A DNA stretch of 33,239 bases from CBDCEG01 sp965215775 (lineage in GTDB: Bacteria; Pseudomonadota; Gammaproteobacteria; Cardiobacteriales; Ostreibacteriaceae): positions 1-33,239 of the forward strand of contig CBDCEG010000014.1 of NCBI GenBank assembly GCA_965215775.1, read 5' to 3'. The position numbers and the translations under genes are program-made. Within the stretch, counting starts at the first letter, position 1. Each line of letters begins with the position of its first letter. Shown in pieces: positions 7,616 through 17,416 of the stretch. The notes under the pieces were generated by a model. That model was given only the letters and a program-made list of their open reading frames with translations. It was not told where the DNA came from and did not search any database.

Positions 7616-10123
7616 TTAATGGGTTAGATTATACCACAAACTACCCTCTTGGGTGTTGCTTTCATTTGTTGTATTATCATTAAAACTATCATCTTCATTG
7701 TAGTCAAAATCTTCAAAATCAGGTTCTACATAACAGCTAGTGAGTTCTGTTGGTTCATAGCCTACTATAAAAGGTAAAGTTCTAGATTTAGAAACACCTT
7801 TACAATCGTTAGTCATAAGCAATCCATTTTTAGTATCAATTGTATATTCTTTAATGCTGTCAGGCTTTGGAATGTCTAATTTTTCTAAGTTTAGGTTACT
7901 CATAATATTTCTCCAAACAGGCAAAGCACCAGTGCTGCCAGAAAGTTTAGTTTTTTTATTATCATCATTTCCAACCCAAACTACATTTAAATAATTACCT
8001 GAAAAACCAGCAAACCAACTATCTCTATAATCATCGGTTGTTCCTGTTTTTCCAGCAATATTTAGTTTTTTAGAAATCTTTGAAGATAAGCTTCTTGCAG
8101 TTCCACCTTTCACAACTTCTTGCATTGCTTTTATTATCAAATAATAAGGAGCTTCAGAAATTTGTTTGGTATTTTTTATAGAAAACTGTTCAATTGGTTT
8201 TCCTTGTCTATCAATAATATAGCGAATAGAACGAAGTGGCATATGATAACCTCCACTAGCAAGAGTTTCATATATTTGAGCAACCTCAAAAGGAGACATT
8301 GCAACAGAACCTAAAACTATAGAAGGATATTCTGGAATATTACTTGTTGCACCTAATCTTTTTAGGGTGCTTACAATATCATCAAGCCCTAAATCTAGTC
8401 CAATTCTAGCTGTTGGAATATTATAAGACTTAACTAAAGCATCAATTAGTAAAACCTTTCCTTTATTTTTTTTAGTATAATTTTTAGGTGCCCAAACCTC
8501 ACCTCCACTTTCATATCTAAGTGGAGAATCATCAATTAGAGTCCCCAAATTATATCTTTGTGGATGCTCAAGAGCTGCCAAATAAACTGCAGGTTTTAAT
8601 AAAGAACCTGGTTGTCTCTTTGCTTGAATTGCACGATTATAACCTTTAGTTTTTGGATTTCTATCGCCAACAATAGCAACTATTTCAGCTGTTTGAGAGT
8701 CAATGATAACCGATGCTGCTTGTAGGAAATTTTTTCTAAGATGTTTTTTTCTTTCAAGGGAGGTTAATGTTTTTCTGATTTCCCTTTCTGCACTTTCTTG
8801 AATTATTGGGTCAAGAGTTGTGAAAAAGTTAAGTCCAGCAGGTAAGTTTTTTGTATTGTAATGCTCTTTTAATTGTTTATAGACAACAGATAAAAATGAG
8901 TGATATTTATCGTTTGATTGATTGCTTGCATGGTAAGTTGTATCTAAAGGCAATTGTTTTGCCAGCGTTGCATCTTTTTGTGAAATCAGCCCTCTAATAA
9001 CAAAAGTTTTAAGGATTAAAGATCGTCTGCGTTTTGCATAATCTGGGTGTTTAAAAGGATTTGCTCGGCTAGGTTCTTTTACCAAAGCAATTAAAGATGC
9101 AATTTGATGAAGTCCTAACTCTTTTAATTTCTTACCAAAATAAAACTTACTAGCTAGACCAAAACCATGAATAGCACGACTACCATCTTGCCCTAAATAT
9201 ATTTCATTTAAGTATCCTTCTAAGATTTGTTCTTTTGAGTAATTCTGCTCAATAACAATTGCCATCAAGGCTTCTTTCACTTTTCGGGAAAGCTTTCTTT
9301 TATTTGTAAGATAGTGGTTCTTTATATATTGCTGAGTTATTGTGCTAGCACCCTGCTTAATTCCTCCACCTTGGAGACCTCTAATAACAGCTCTGGCAAG
9401 CCCTCTTAAATCAACCCCAAAATGTGAATAAAACCTTCTATCTTCTGAGGCAATCAGCCCATCTTTTAAAATATTAGGAACATCTTTTTCTTTTATTAAT
9501 ATTCTATCTTGTTGGTTGGCTGGGTATATTGAGCCAATCAAAACTGGCTCAATCCTTGTTATAGTAATACTATCTAAGCTATTCATATTAATAATATCAA
9601 TAATTTTACCTTTATTTACTGATATTCTTATAAGCTGAGCTTTTTCTTTTTTGTCCCAAAACCTAAAGCTTTTTTTATAAATAAGAACATCGCCACCATT
9701 TATATAATAAGTTCCAGGTTCTGAGACTGATTGAATTGATTTGTAGTCTAAATATTTAAGTTCTTTTTCTAAGCTGCTTAATCTAAGTTTTTTCCCGACA
9801 TAAAGTTCTAGCGGTCTTGCATAAACTTGAGAAGGAAGTTCCCACAAAGCACCACTAAAGGCATCTTTATCAAGGTTGTATTTCTTTGTAAGTTCAATGC
9901 TGTATAACCATAAAGCGATAAAAACAACAACTCCAGAAATTAGTCCGCCATAAAAAACAATATAAAGAAACTTGCAAAACATATGTTGCTTTTTCTTATC
10001 TTCTTTTCTTGATTTTGTGAAAAATTTGAAGAAACCTTTTTTTTCACTTTTTTTAGCTTTCTCTTTATCAGAGCGTCTTTGTCGTTCGTTATTTGTTGAC
10101 TTGTTTTTATTTTTTTTAAACAT
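7616..10123 (-). CDS. mrcB: Penicillin-binding protein 1B, bifunctional class A PBP
   Basis: This protein polymerises lipid II and crosslinks peptidoglycan at the cytoplasmic membrane. At 835 residues it matches PBP1b. A very basic cytoplasmic tail (1-48) precedes one membrane helix (about 51-73), a UB2H-like domain (about 100-190) and a GT51 glycosyltransferase with E227 in EDRRFYSHFG and the TITQQYIKN motif. The transpeptidase has nucleophile S507 in SLLK, SYN at 567-569 and KTGT at 692-695. The presence of UB2H argues for PBP1b over PBP1a, and UB2H is the docking site for Lpo activators, agreeing with the lipoprotein encoded next. The gene lies 13 bases downstream of thyA. Confidence 0.96.
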   Translation of the reverse strand: MFKKNKNKSTNNERQRRSDKEKAKKSEKKGFFKFFTKSRKEDKKKQHMFCKFLYIVFYGGLISGVVVFIALWLYSIELTKKYNLDKDAFSGALWELPSQVYARPLELYVGKKLRLSSLEKELKYLDYKSIQSVSEPGTYYINGGDVLIYKKSFRFWDKKEKAQLIRISVNKGKIIDIINMNSLDSITITRIEPVLIGSIYPANQQDRILIKEKDVPNILKDGLIASEDRRFYSHFGVDLRGLARAVIRGLQGGGIKQGASTITQQYIKNHYLTNKRKLSRKVKEALMAIVIEQNYSKEQILEGYLNEIYLGQDGSRAIHGFGLASKFYFGKKLKELGLHQIASLIALVKEPSRANPFKHPDYAKRRRSLILKTFVIRGLISQKDATLAKQLPLDTTYHASNQSNDKYHSFLSVVYKQLKEHYNTKNLPAGLNFFTTLDPIIQESAEREIRKTLTSLERKKHLRKNFLQAASVIIDSQTAEIVAIVGDRNPKTKGYNRAIQAKRQPGSLLKPAVYLAALEHPQRYNLGTLIDDSPLRYESGGEVWAPKNYTKKNKGKVLLIDALVKSYNIPTARIGLDLGLDDIVSTLKRLGATSNIPEYPSIVLGSVAMSPFEVAQIYETLASGGYHMPLRSIRYIIDRQGKPIEQFSIKNTKQISEAPYYLIIKAMQEVVKGGTARSLSSKISKKLNIAGKTGTTDDYRDSWFAGFSGNYLNVVWVGNDDNKKTKLSGSTGALPVWRNIMSNLNLEKLDIPKPDSIKEYTIDTKNGLLMTNDCKGVSKSRTLPFIVGYEPTELTSCYVEPDFEDFDYNEDDSFNDNTTNESNTQEGSLWYNLTH

Positions 10124-10136
10124 TTTATTTTTCTAC

Positions 10137-10931
10137 TTAAATTGCAACTTTGGCTTTAATATGTGGGTGAAATTCATAATCAACTATTTCAAAATCTTCA
10201 AAATCATATTCAAATATAGTATTTGGTTTAGTTTTTATATTTAATTTTGGTATTTCAAATGGTTCTCGTTCAAGTTGTGTTCTTGCTTGCTCTAGGTGGT
10301 TGCTGTAAAGGTGAACATCTCCACCAGTCCAAATAAAATCTCCAACCTCTAATCCACAAACTTTTGCAATCATTGAAGTTAATAAAGCATAACTTGCAAT
10401 ATTAAATGGAACGCCTAAAAAAACATCACAAGAGCGTTGGTATAGTTGACATGACAGCTTATTATCACAAACATAAAATTGAAATAAAGCGTGGCAAGGT
10501 GGAAGAGCCATGGTTTCAATATCAGCAACATTCCAAGCACTTACAATCATTCTTCGTGAATCTGGATTTTCTTTGATTTGTTTTATAACATTACTTATTT
10601 GATCAACCGTTGTTCCATCAGGCTTTAACCAATGTCTCCACTGTTGTCCATAAACTGGTCCTAAATCTCCATTTTCATCGGCCCATTCGTCCCAAATTCT
10701 AACTCCATTATCTTTTAAATATGAAATATTAGTATTTCCCTTTAAAAACCAAAGGATTTCATAAATAATTGAACGAAGGTGTAATTTTTTGGTAGTTAAA
10801 AGTGGAAAACCTTTGGCTAAATCAAAACGCATTTGATAGCCAAAAAGGCTTTTTGTTCCAGTTCCTGTGCGGTCTGGTTTGTCCGCACCATTTTCTAAAA
10901 TTTCATTTAATAAATCTAAGTATTGTTTCAT
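10137..10931 (-). CDS. thyA: Thymidylate synthase ThyA
   Basis: This enzyme methylates dUMP to dTMP using methylene-tetrahydrofolate. It is 264 residues, the same as the E. coli enzyme. The catalytic cysteine is C146 in LPPCHALFQFYV. The dUMP phosphate loop arginines are visible in DRTGTGTKSLFG and DSRRMIVSAWN, and the folate-binding C-terminus ends KAKVAI. The start follows the lgt stop after a single base, so the two are almost certainly cotranscribed, as in many gammaproteobacteria. Confidence 0.98.
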   Translation of the reverse strand: MKQYLDLLNEILENGADKPDRTGTGTKSLFGYQMRFDLAKGFPLLTTKKLHLRSIIYEILWFLKGNTNISYLKDNGVRIWDEWADENGDLGPVYGQQWRHWLKPDGTTVDQISNVIKQIKENPDSRRMIVSAWNVADIETMALPPCHALFQFYVCDNKLSCQLYQRSCDVFLGVPFNIASYALLTSMIAKVCGLEVGDFIWTGGDVHLYSNHLEQARTQLEREPFEIPKLNIKTKPNTIFEYDFEDFEIVDYEFHPHIKAKVAI

Positions 10932-10932
10932 A

Positions 10933-11733
10933 TTATTTATTTGTTTTTAATTCAGTTTGTTTTTTTAAAATTAGAAATAGTCCAATAATAATCATTGGTA
11001 TGGTTAGTATTTGCCCCATTGTTAGCCAGTTGAAAGCTAAGTATCCAAGATGGCTATCAGGTTCGCGGAAAAATTCTACTGTAAATCTAGCAATTCCATA
11101 GCCAAGTAAAAATAGACCACTAAGAACTCCTAATTTAGGTTTTTTGGTTCTAACTAAGTTAATTATTATAAAAAGAACTAACCCTTCAAGAAGTGCTTCG
11201 TATATTGGAGAAGGGTGTCTTGCGATATCTCCAGCTCGTGGGAAAATAACTCCCCAAGGTAAATCTGTAGGTCTTCCCCAAAGTTCGGCATTTATGAAAT
11301 TACCAATTCTGCCAAAAAACAATCCTATAGGAAATAAAGGAGCAACAAAATCAGTTACGCTTAGTAGTTTTTTCTTAAATTTAAGTTTGAATAAAAAGAG
11401 ACATAATATAACGCCAAGTAAACCACCGTGGAAAGACATTCCGCCATCAGTTATTTTGAATAAAAAGGCTGGATTATCTAAAAATGCCTGTGGTTGATAG
11501 AATAAAACATAGCCAATTCTCCCACCTAAAATAACACCCAAAAAGCAGTAAGTGAAAAGGCTTTCAACCTCTTGCTCTGTCCAGTCGGTTAGTTTTTTGG
11601 CGTATTTTTTGGCAAGAGAATAACCAAGCACAAAACCAACAACATACATAAGACCATACCAAGTTGGCCCTATTGTTGTTCCTGCAATGTCAAATTTAAA
11701 AATATAAGGGGAGAATTCTGGCAGTCTTAGCAT
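10933..11733 (-). CDS. lgt: Prolipoprotein diacylglyceryl transferase Lgt
   Basis: This integral membrane enzyme adds diacylglycerol to the lipobox cysteine, the first step of lipoprotein maturation, and so is needed by every lipoprotein seen in this window. At 266 residues with about seven hydrophobic segments it is full length. Catalytic and signature residues include H102 in SFHGGLLG and the Lgt signature GRIGNFINAELWGRP at 141-155, with the conserved arginine at 142. It is the first gene of the minus-strand block and is divergent from tamB across a 172-base gap. Confidence 0.97.
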   Translation of the reverse strand: MLRLPEFSPYIFKFDIAGTTIGPTWYGLMYVVGFVLGYSLAKKYAKKLTDWTEQEVESLFTYCFLGVILGGRIGYVLFYQPQAFLDNPAFLFKITDGGMSFHGGLLGVILCLFLFKLKFKKKLLSVTDFVAPLFPIGLFFGRIGNFINAELWGRPTDLPWGVIFPRAGDIARHPSPIYEALLEGLVLFIIINLVRTKKPKLGVLSGLFLLGYGIARFTVEFFREPDSHLGYLAFNWLTMGQILTIPMIIIGLFLILKKQTELKTNK

Positions 11734-11905
11734 AAGTTTTTAATTATTATTTGTTTAAAGTTAATTTGAAATTAGTTGTCTAAAGCGTTTTAGTAAAAGT
11801 TTTTTTGCAATTCTTTAATTCTACCTTTAATTAAAAGAAACCACCATAAGAAAAACAAAGTTTATTTTTGAAAACAGTTGTAAAACTTTGGTAGAATAGG
11901 CGGAT

Positions 11906-14900
11906 ATGAAAAATAAACTAAAGAAAACACTTAAATGCCTTATATATTTAATAATATTTTTACTAATTATAATATTAGCAAGTTATTACTATTTATTGAA
12001 AACTAACTCTGGATTGAATTCAGCAGTTAAGTATATAAATAAATTCACAAATATAACAATAACCGCTGATGAAATAAAAGGTAATTTATTAGATGTTACA
12101 ACAATTAAAAACTTATCAATATCATCTGATAAAATAAATTTTCACAGTGAAAACATATCTTTAGCATTATCATCAACTAGTATTTTTAGGCGAAAATTAG
12201 TTATTGATAAGCTAAAAATAGATAATTCTAAATTAGAAATTATAAAGAAATCAACTAAAACAGAAAGTAAGCTTTTTGCTTTTGCTGATATAAAGTTACC
12301 ACTGCAAATAAATTTGAAGGATATGAGCGTAACTAACTTTGAAATGACTAACAAACTCAATAAAACTTCATTTTTAATTGATGATTTTAAACTACAAGGA
12401 ACTTATGAAGATGGAATTGCAAAGGTAACTAATTTGATTCTTAATACTAAAGCTGTAAATCTAAATACAGCTGGGAAACTAAAAACAACTGAAAACTATC
12501 CTTTGGACTTTAAAACAACACTTTATATAAAAAATACTGATTGGAAACAACGCTTAGATATAGATATTAAAGGTAACATTCAACAAGGTATAAAAATAAT
12601 TGCAAAAGGAAGTGGTTTGGCTGATTTTACTTTGAAGTCAACAGTTGAAGATGCCTTTAATAATCCAGAATTGGAGCTTTTGGCACACTTAGTAATCCAA
12701 AAAATAAATTTAAGTAAATTAGGAATTGCTGATAGTGATATTTCAGCGAATTTGGATTTAAGTTTGAAAAAACTATATCTAATAAAGCTAACAGGTAAAG
12801 TTACGACAAGGCAAAAAACAATAAAAGAAAGTTTTGATTTAGATTTATCAGGAGATATTGAGAAAAATATAAAGCTAATTTTAAATGGAAAAGGATTTGC
12901 AGATTTTTCAACAGTTTCTGATATATCTTCTGTGCTTTTAAAACCTAAATTCACAAGTAAAGTAAATATTAAGCAAGTTGATTTCACCAAGATTAATCTA
13001 GAAAAAGCTTTGTTATCAACCGATTTAAATATAAATGGGGAAATTAATATTAAGAAAAAAAACACTCCGCTTAATATAATTTCAAAAGGTATTATAAATT
13101 ACAACTCAACTAAAACTGGCGAGCTAAAACTAGATTTGAATAGTGTTTTAGAGGGAAGTTTGCAAAAATATAAAGCTAAGATAAGCACGCTTTTAAATTC
13201 TGTAAATTACCCCAAAGCTGAAGTTGTGATTGAATTAGAAGGTGAGGGCAAAAAACTAAAAGATTATAATTTGCTTGTTAAAACTTTGGGAGGAGAAATA
13301 AAAACCACAGGAAGTTTGCAACTGAAACCAAACTTAAATATAAAAGCTTTGCTAGTTGCAAAAAACCTTCAACCGCAGAAATTTTATCCACAAGTTAAAG
13401 CAAATATAAATACAAAAATTATTTTGGACTTAGAGCAAATAAAAGACTCAAAAGGTAAAAATAAATTAATTGCCAAAGTAAATCTGAAAGAGCTAACAGG
13501 GAAATTGGACGGTAAAATAATTTCAGGAAAAGGAGATTTGTTGTTAGATGGGAAAAATCTTAAGTTAGATAAATTAGATATAAATTTGGCAGATAATAGG
13601 ATTTTTGCAGATGGTTTGGTAAATGCAAAACAAATAAATATAAAATATAACTTAGATGCGAAAAAATTAAGTGCTATTTTACCAAATTTATCTGGATTAA
13701 TAGTTGCAAATGGTGAAATAACAGGAAGCCCACAGAAACCTAATGTAAAAGTAGTTGCTAAAATTAATAACTTTAAATTTAAAGATATAAAAATAAATAA
13801 TCTAACATTAAACGGAAGTATTAGCCAAAAGGATGATAAGATTTTACTTAAAGCAAAGGCTTTAAACTTATTACTTGCAAAGCAAAATATAGATTCTGCA
13901 AATATTGATATTGATGGAAAAATATCTAATCATAAACTAAGTCTGAGTTTAATTTCAAAACAACAGAGCTTAAAACTTACATCAACAGGAAACTTGAATT
14001 TAAAAGCTAAAAGTTATAAAACTAAACTAAAACAGTTAGATTTATTTCAAGAAAAAGCAGGTCTTTGGAAGCTAAAAGGTGGAGCTGATATTTTTGTATC
14101 TACTAAAAAAATAACAGTTAGCAATATGTGTTTAGCTCAAAATAAAATTGGTCTTTGTATTAAAGGTGGTTCTAAAATAAATTCAGGTAAGTTAAATGGT
14201 GAATTTGACATTCTTGTTAAGGACTTTAACACACAGAACTTTAAAGAATTAATGCCAAAAGCGTTACAGATTCAAACTATTATAGCTGGTAAAACTAAAC
14301 TTAAAATTGTAAATAATCAGTTGTCATTCAAGGGTAACTTAAAAAATAAAGCAGGGCAGGTTATTATTAAATCTGTATCTGGAATTGTAAAATCTAAAAT
14401 CAAAAAATTAAACTTAGATTTTGAATTGAAAAATAATAAATTAATTTCTAAGTTAAATTTGAGCCTAAATAAACTTCTAAATTTAGAGGCTAAATTAGCT
14501 TTACCAAATGTAAAAAAACCAAATATAAATGCAAATATAAAACTAAATTCTCCAGATTTGAGATTTGTTCAAAGGTTAGTTCCGCAAATAACAGATGTCA
14601 AAGGTAGTATGAAAGGGAGTTTTGTAATTGCAGGAAATATATCTAAAAATCTAAATATAACAGGTGGAATTAATTTGAATAAAGCTAGGTTTAATATCCC
14701 TAAGTATGGAACTCAAATTAGAAAATTAGAACTTAAAGTATTTGCAAAAAATAAAAATGAAATAGGTTTTGCAGGGACTATGTTTGCTGAAAAAGGTAAG
14801 CTAACTATAAAAGGTGGCTTAAATCCAAAAACTAGAAAAGGTAAAATAAATATTAAAGGAAAAAAACTGCTGATAGCAAATTCTAGAAAAATAAGCTTAG

Positions 14901-15757
14901 AAATATCTCCTGATATAAATATTACTTTGGAAGATGTGATAAAAATTAGAGGTAAGATTTTTATACCAAAAGCATTGATTGTTCCAGAAAGTAATGCGAA
15001 GAAAATTGTAACTTCTGGAGATGTTATAATTAGAAGCAAGCATAAGAAAAAGAAAACAAAAGCTGTTAAAAATAATTTAATTGATGCGGAAATATTAATA
15101 AAACTTGGTAAAAATGTAAAAGTTGCAAGTGCTGATATTGAAACTAGATTATTTGGTGGAATTAAAATTAATGTAAAACCGAATAAAGCAATTCAAGCAA
15201 CAGGGGCGATTGAGGTAGAAAAAGGTGAGCTTAGAGTTTATGGTCAGCTGTTAAATATAAAGCGGGGTAGGGTGATTTTTGGCAAAGGACCAATTGATAA
15301 TCCAGCTTTAGATATAAAAACTATTCGTGAAGTTGATGATGTGGTGGTTGGAGTGAATGTTTTAGGTTTTGCAAAATCTCCTGAGGTTTCACTTTTCTCA
15401 ACGCCAGCAATGGCTGACTCCTCAATATTATCTTATTTGATTTTTGGTAAGCCACCAAATAGTGATTCTTTTGGAGCTGGAGCACTTTTGCAAATGGGTG
15501 GCGTTGTTGGTGCAAATACAATCGCAAGAGACCTCAAAAAGTCAATAGGGCTTGATGTTTTAGATTTTTCTTTAACAGGAATGGAGGCTGGAAAAAATGT
15601 TTCTAAAAAGTTATATTTGGGAATGCGATCCAATTTCTTTAATTCAATTAATGAATTTCTGCTAAAGTATAAACTAACTAGCAAGCTGAAACTTGAAGGT
15701 GCAACAGGAGGAAAATCGGCTTATGCAGATTTGACTTATACTTTTGAGACAGATTGA
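11906..15757 (+). CDS. tamB: TamB, translocation and assembly module / lipid-transport bridge protein
   Basis: This 1283-residue protein is anchored in the inner membrane by one N-terminal helix (about residues 10-31) and is otherwise a long run of beta-strand repeats rich in K, N, L and I. Such repeats form the hydrophobic-groove bridge of the AsmA/TamB/VPS13-like family. The C-terminal DUF490/TamB domain is recognisable near GAIEVEKGELRVYG, NPALDIKTIREVDD and STPAMADSSILSYLIFGKPP, and the protein ends in TYTFETD. The usual partner tamA is not adjacent. A TTGAAA-18-TAGAAT pair at 11868-11897 is seen, but it would leave only about 8 bases before the ATG, so the true promoter may lie further upstream. 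Confidence 0.92.
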   Translation: MKNKLKKTLKCLIYLIIFLLIIILASYYYLLKTNSGLNSAVKYINKFTNITITADEIKGNLLDVTTIKNLSISSDKINFHSENISLALSSTSIFRRKLVIDKLKIDNSKLEIIKKSTKTESKLFAFADIKLPLQINLKDMSVTNFEMTNKLNKTSFLIDDFKLQGTYEDGIAKVTNLILNTKAVNLNTAGKLKTTENYPLDFKTTLYIKNTDWKQRLDIDIKGNIQQGIKIIAKGSGLADFTLKSTVEDAFNNPELELLAHLVIQKINLSKLGIADSDISANLDLSLKKLYLIKLTGKVTTRQKTIKESFDLDLSGDIEKNIKLILNGKGFADFSTVSDISSVLLKPKFTSKVNIKQVDFTKINLEKALLSTDLNINGEINIKKKNTPLNIISKGIINYNSTKTGELKLDLNSVLEGSLQKYKAKISTLLNSVNYPKAEVVIELEGEGKKLKDYNLLVKTLGGEIKTTGSLQLKPNLNIKALLVAKNLQPQKFYPQVKANINTKIILDLEQIKDSKGKNKLIAKVNLKELTGKLDGKIISGKGDLLLDGKNLKLDKLDINLADNRIFADGLVNAKQINIKYNLDAKKLSAILPNLSGLIVANGEITGSPQKPNVKVVAKINNFKFKDIKINNLTLNGSISQKDDKILLKAKALNLLLAKQNIDSANIDIDGKISNHKLSLSLISKQQSLKLTSTGNLNLKAKSYKTKLKQLDLFQEKAGLWKLKGGADIFVSTKKITVSNMCLAQNKIGLCIKGGSKINSGKLNGEFDILVKDFNTQNFKELMPKALQIQTIIAGKTKLKIVNNQLSFKGNLKNKAGQVIIKSVSGIVKSKIKKLNLDFELKNNKLISKLNLSLNKLLNLEAKLALPNVKKPNINANIKLNSPDLRFVQRLVPQITDVKGSMKGSFVIAGNISKNLNITGGINLNKARFNIPKYGTQIRKLELKVFAKNKNEIGFAGTMFAEKGKLTIKGGLNPKTRKGKINIKGKKLLIANSRKISLEISPDINITLEDVIKIRGKIFIPKALIVPESNAKKIVTSGDVIIRSKHKKKKTKAVKNNLIDAEILIKLGKNVKVASADIETRLFGGIKINVKPNKAIQATGAIEVEKGELRVYGQLLNIKRGRVIFGKGPIDNPALDIKTIREVDDVVVGVNVLGFAKSPEVSLFSTPAMADSSILSYLIFGKPPNSDSFGAGALLQMGGVVGANTIARDLKKSIGLDVLDFSLTGMEAGKNVSKKLYLGMRSNFFNSINEFLLKYKLTSKLKLEGATGGKSAYADLTYTFETD

Positions 15758-15799
15758 AGTAGATTTAATAAATTATTAATAAATAAAAAGAGGACGAAA

Positions 15800-16150
15800 A
15801 TGAAAAGAATTAACTTAAAAGCGTATATGGGAATTATTGTTTTAGCAATTGGTATCTTAGTTTCTACCGTGTTAAAAGCGGAAGATAAAGAAATTATTAT
15901 TGATGTTAGAACACAAGCTGAATGGAGCCAAGGTCATATTAAAGATGCTGTTTTAATTCCTTATGATGTGATTTCAACAAAAATTGCTGCAGTTACAAAA
16001 GATAAAAACAAAAAAATAAATGTTTATTGTAGAAGTGGAAGACGGTCAGAAATAGCAAGACAAACATTGGTGAAACTTGGTTATACTAATGTTCAAAACT
16101 TAGGTGGTTACGATGCTCTAGCGGCAAAAGGCTATCCTGTAGCGAAATAA
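15800..16150 (+). CDS. Exported rhodanese-like sulfurtransferase
   Basis: This is a single rhodanese domain of 116 residues with an N-terminal signal sequence (about 1-28, MGIIVLAIGILVSTVLKAE), so it probably acts in the periplasm like PspE. The catalytic cysteine lies in YCRSGRRS, the active-site loop that takes sulfane sulphur, preceded by the rhodanese start IIDVRTQAEWSQGHI. A GAGG ribosome-binding site lies just before the start. It is followed 46 bases later by a second, cytosolic rhodanese of similar sequence. The substrate is unknown. Confidence 0.9.
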   Translation: MKRINLKAYMGIIVLAIGILVSTVLKAEDKEIIIDVRTQAEWSQGHIKDAVLIPYDVISTKIAAVTKDKNKKINVYCRSGRRSEIARQTLVKLGYTNVQNLGGYDALAAKGYPVAK

Positions 16151-16196
16151 AAAACAGATATTAGCGATTTAGTAATTAAATGCAAGGATTGAACCG

Positions 16197-16454
16197 ATGA
16201 TACTAATAGATGTTAGAACAAAAGATGAGTGGGATTTGGGTAAGCTTGAAAAAGCAATCCATATTCCACTTGATATAATAGCAAAAGAAATCACAAGCTT
16301 TGTTAACGATAAAACAGCAGAAGTTAAACTTTACTGCAGAAGCGGAATGAGGTCAGGATCAGCTAAGCAAATATTAGAACAACTTGGTTTTACCAATGTT
16401 GAAAATATAGGTGGTTTTGAAAGCTTGGTTAATCAAGGTTATAAAGCAAACTAA
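16197..16454 (+). CDS. Cytosolic rhodanese-like sulfurtransferase
   Basis: This 85-residue minimal rhodanese domain begins directly at the first strand (MILIDVRTKDEWDLGKLEKA) with no signal peptide. The active-site loop is YCRSGMRSGSAKQ with the catalytic Cys. It closely resembles the upstream exported rhodanese (shared IDVRT, P-D-I/V, YCRSG-RS, LG-TNVENIGG), so the pair looks like a tandem duplication with a different cell location for each copy. They probably share one transcript. Confidence 0.88.
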   Translation: MILIDVRTKDEWDLGKLEKAIHIPLDIIAKEITSFVNDKTAEVKLYCRSGMRSGSAKQILEQLGFTNVENIGGFESLVNQGYKAN

Positions 16455-16540
16455 GGAAATGTATTTTTTAAAAAGTTAAATAGAAATACAATCAAAACTC
16501 CCAAAAAATAAGCAGTATAAAAAAATAGTCAAAATAATGT

Positions 16541-16569
16541 TTGACGAATAGACCTCTTGAAAGTAGTAT
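16541..16569 (+). promoter_or_regulatory. Probable sigma70 promoter of the tRNA cluster
   Basis: TTGACG (16541-16546) is followed after 17 bases by TAGTAT (16564-16569), about 45 bases before the first tRNA. This is the best -35/-10 pair in the gap after the rhodanese genes. Confidence 0.5.
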
Positions 16570-16614
16570 ATGCACTTTGAAAGTTTAGAGTAGTTAAATA
16601 AATTTTAAAAAGCT

Positions 16615-16691
<77 letters not shown>

Positions 16692-16780
16692 ATTTTTAAG
16701 ATTATTTTTGGTTTTTTTATCAATATAAAACTAAAAATCTTTAGAAATAACGCTTTAACATTTAAAAATTGTAAAAAAAT

Positions 16781-16857
16781 GCGCTCGTAGCTCAACTGGA
16801 TAGAGCATCGGCCTTCTAAGCCGAGGGTTGCAGGTTCGAGTCCTGCCGAGCGCGCCA
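16781..16857 (+). tRNA. tRNA-Arg (TCT)
   Basis: Acceptor GCGCTCG pairs with CGAGCGC and is followed by discriminator G and encoded CCA. Anticodon stem TCGGC/GCCGA encloses CTTCTAA with anticodon TCT at 16815-16817, which reads AGA/AGG. The T-arm GGTTCGAGTCC is canonical. It is the middle gene of three cotranscribed tRNAs. Confidence 0.97.
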
Positions 16858-16866
16858 CTTTTTTAT

Positions 16867-16944
16867 GGTGGGTATAGCTCAGTTGGTTAGAGCGCTGGAT
16901 TGTGATTCCGGAGGCCGTGGGTTCGAATCCCATTACTCACCCCA
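16867..16944 (+). tRNA. tRNA-His (GTG)
   Basis: The acceptor GTGGGTA pairs with TACTCAC with one G-U pair. The extra G at 16867 (G-1) faces discriminator C at 16941, the histidine identity element. Anticodon GTG is at 16902-16904 in loop TTGTGAT. CCA is encoded at the end. It is the last tRNA before the T6SS island. Confidence 0.97.
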
Positions 16945-17416
16945 TTTCATTTTTATCAAAACATTTCAAAAATAAAAGTTCAAAAACTTAATTAAAACCC
17001 CCATGTTATTTTTAGAAAATGGATACATTTCTGCTATATATGAAAAATTAAACAAACAAAATATTAAGTATAAATGTATTTGATAGGCAAATAATATTTG
17101 CATTCAATAAATAGATTAATAAAAACACACCAAAGTTGTATCAAAAACATTAAATAAAATTCAAAAAGGTTCATTTTAGCTCCTTTTTTAAAATCAAGGA
17201 ATGGCGGTTTAATAACAAAAACCAGCAAAATTGCAATATTTTTTGGGAAAAAAGTTGCCGTTTTATTTTTACCGAAAAAAGATTAATTTTGCAATATTTT
17301 AAAATCTGGCTTACTATTATTTTTGTCAATTTAGACAGAAAATTTATTAACAAGTTATGAATTATAAGTGCTTATTAAATCACTTATTAAATAACGATAA
17401 TTATGGAGAATATATT
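16945..17416. other. Gene-free region between tRNA-His and hcp
   Basis: About 470 very A/T-rich bases hold no credible coding frame. A weak hairpin AAAAAGG/CCTTTTT followed by T residues (17163-17189) could end tRNA transcription. The string TTGCAATATTTT occurs twice (near 17231 and 17289). A short direct repeat containing CTTATTAAAT lies near 17370-17393, just before hcp. The proximal part contains the hcp promoter candidate. No phage or integrase att duplicate of the tRNA-His 3' end was seen. Confidence 0.6.
17323..17350 (+). promoter_or_regulatory. Candidate hcp promoter
   Basis: TTGTCA (17323-17328) and TATTAA (17345-17350) are separated by 16 bases, about 67 bases before the hcp start. 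No sigma54-type GG-N10-GC element was seen. Confidence 0.35.

Noticed and set aside
11868..11897. TTGAAA-18-TAGAAT as the tamB promoter
   Set aside because: Transcription would begin about two bases before the ATG, leaving no room for the AGGCGG ribosome-binding sequence; not listed as a feature.
17357..17416. Upstream start adding 20 residues to Hcp
   Set aside because: Hcp homology and the GGAG site both begin at 17417; the added residues are A/T-rich intergenic DNA.
16867..17416. Integrase att site at the tRNA-His 3' end
   Set aside because: No second copy of the tRNA-His end was seen downstream and no integrase gene is present in the window.
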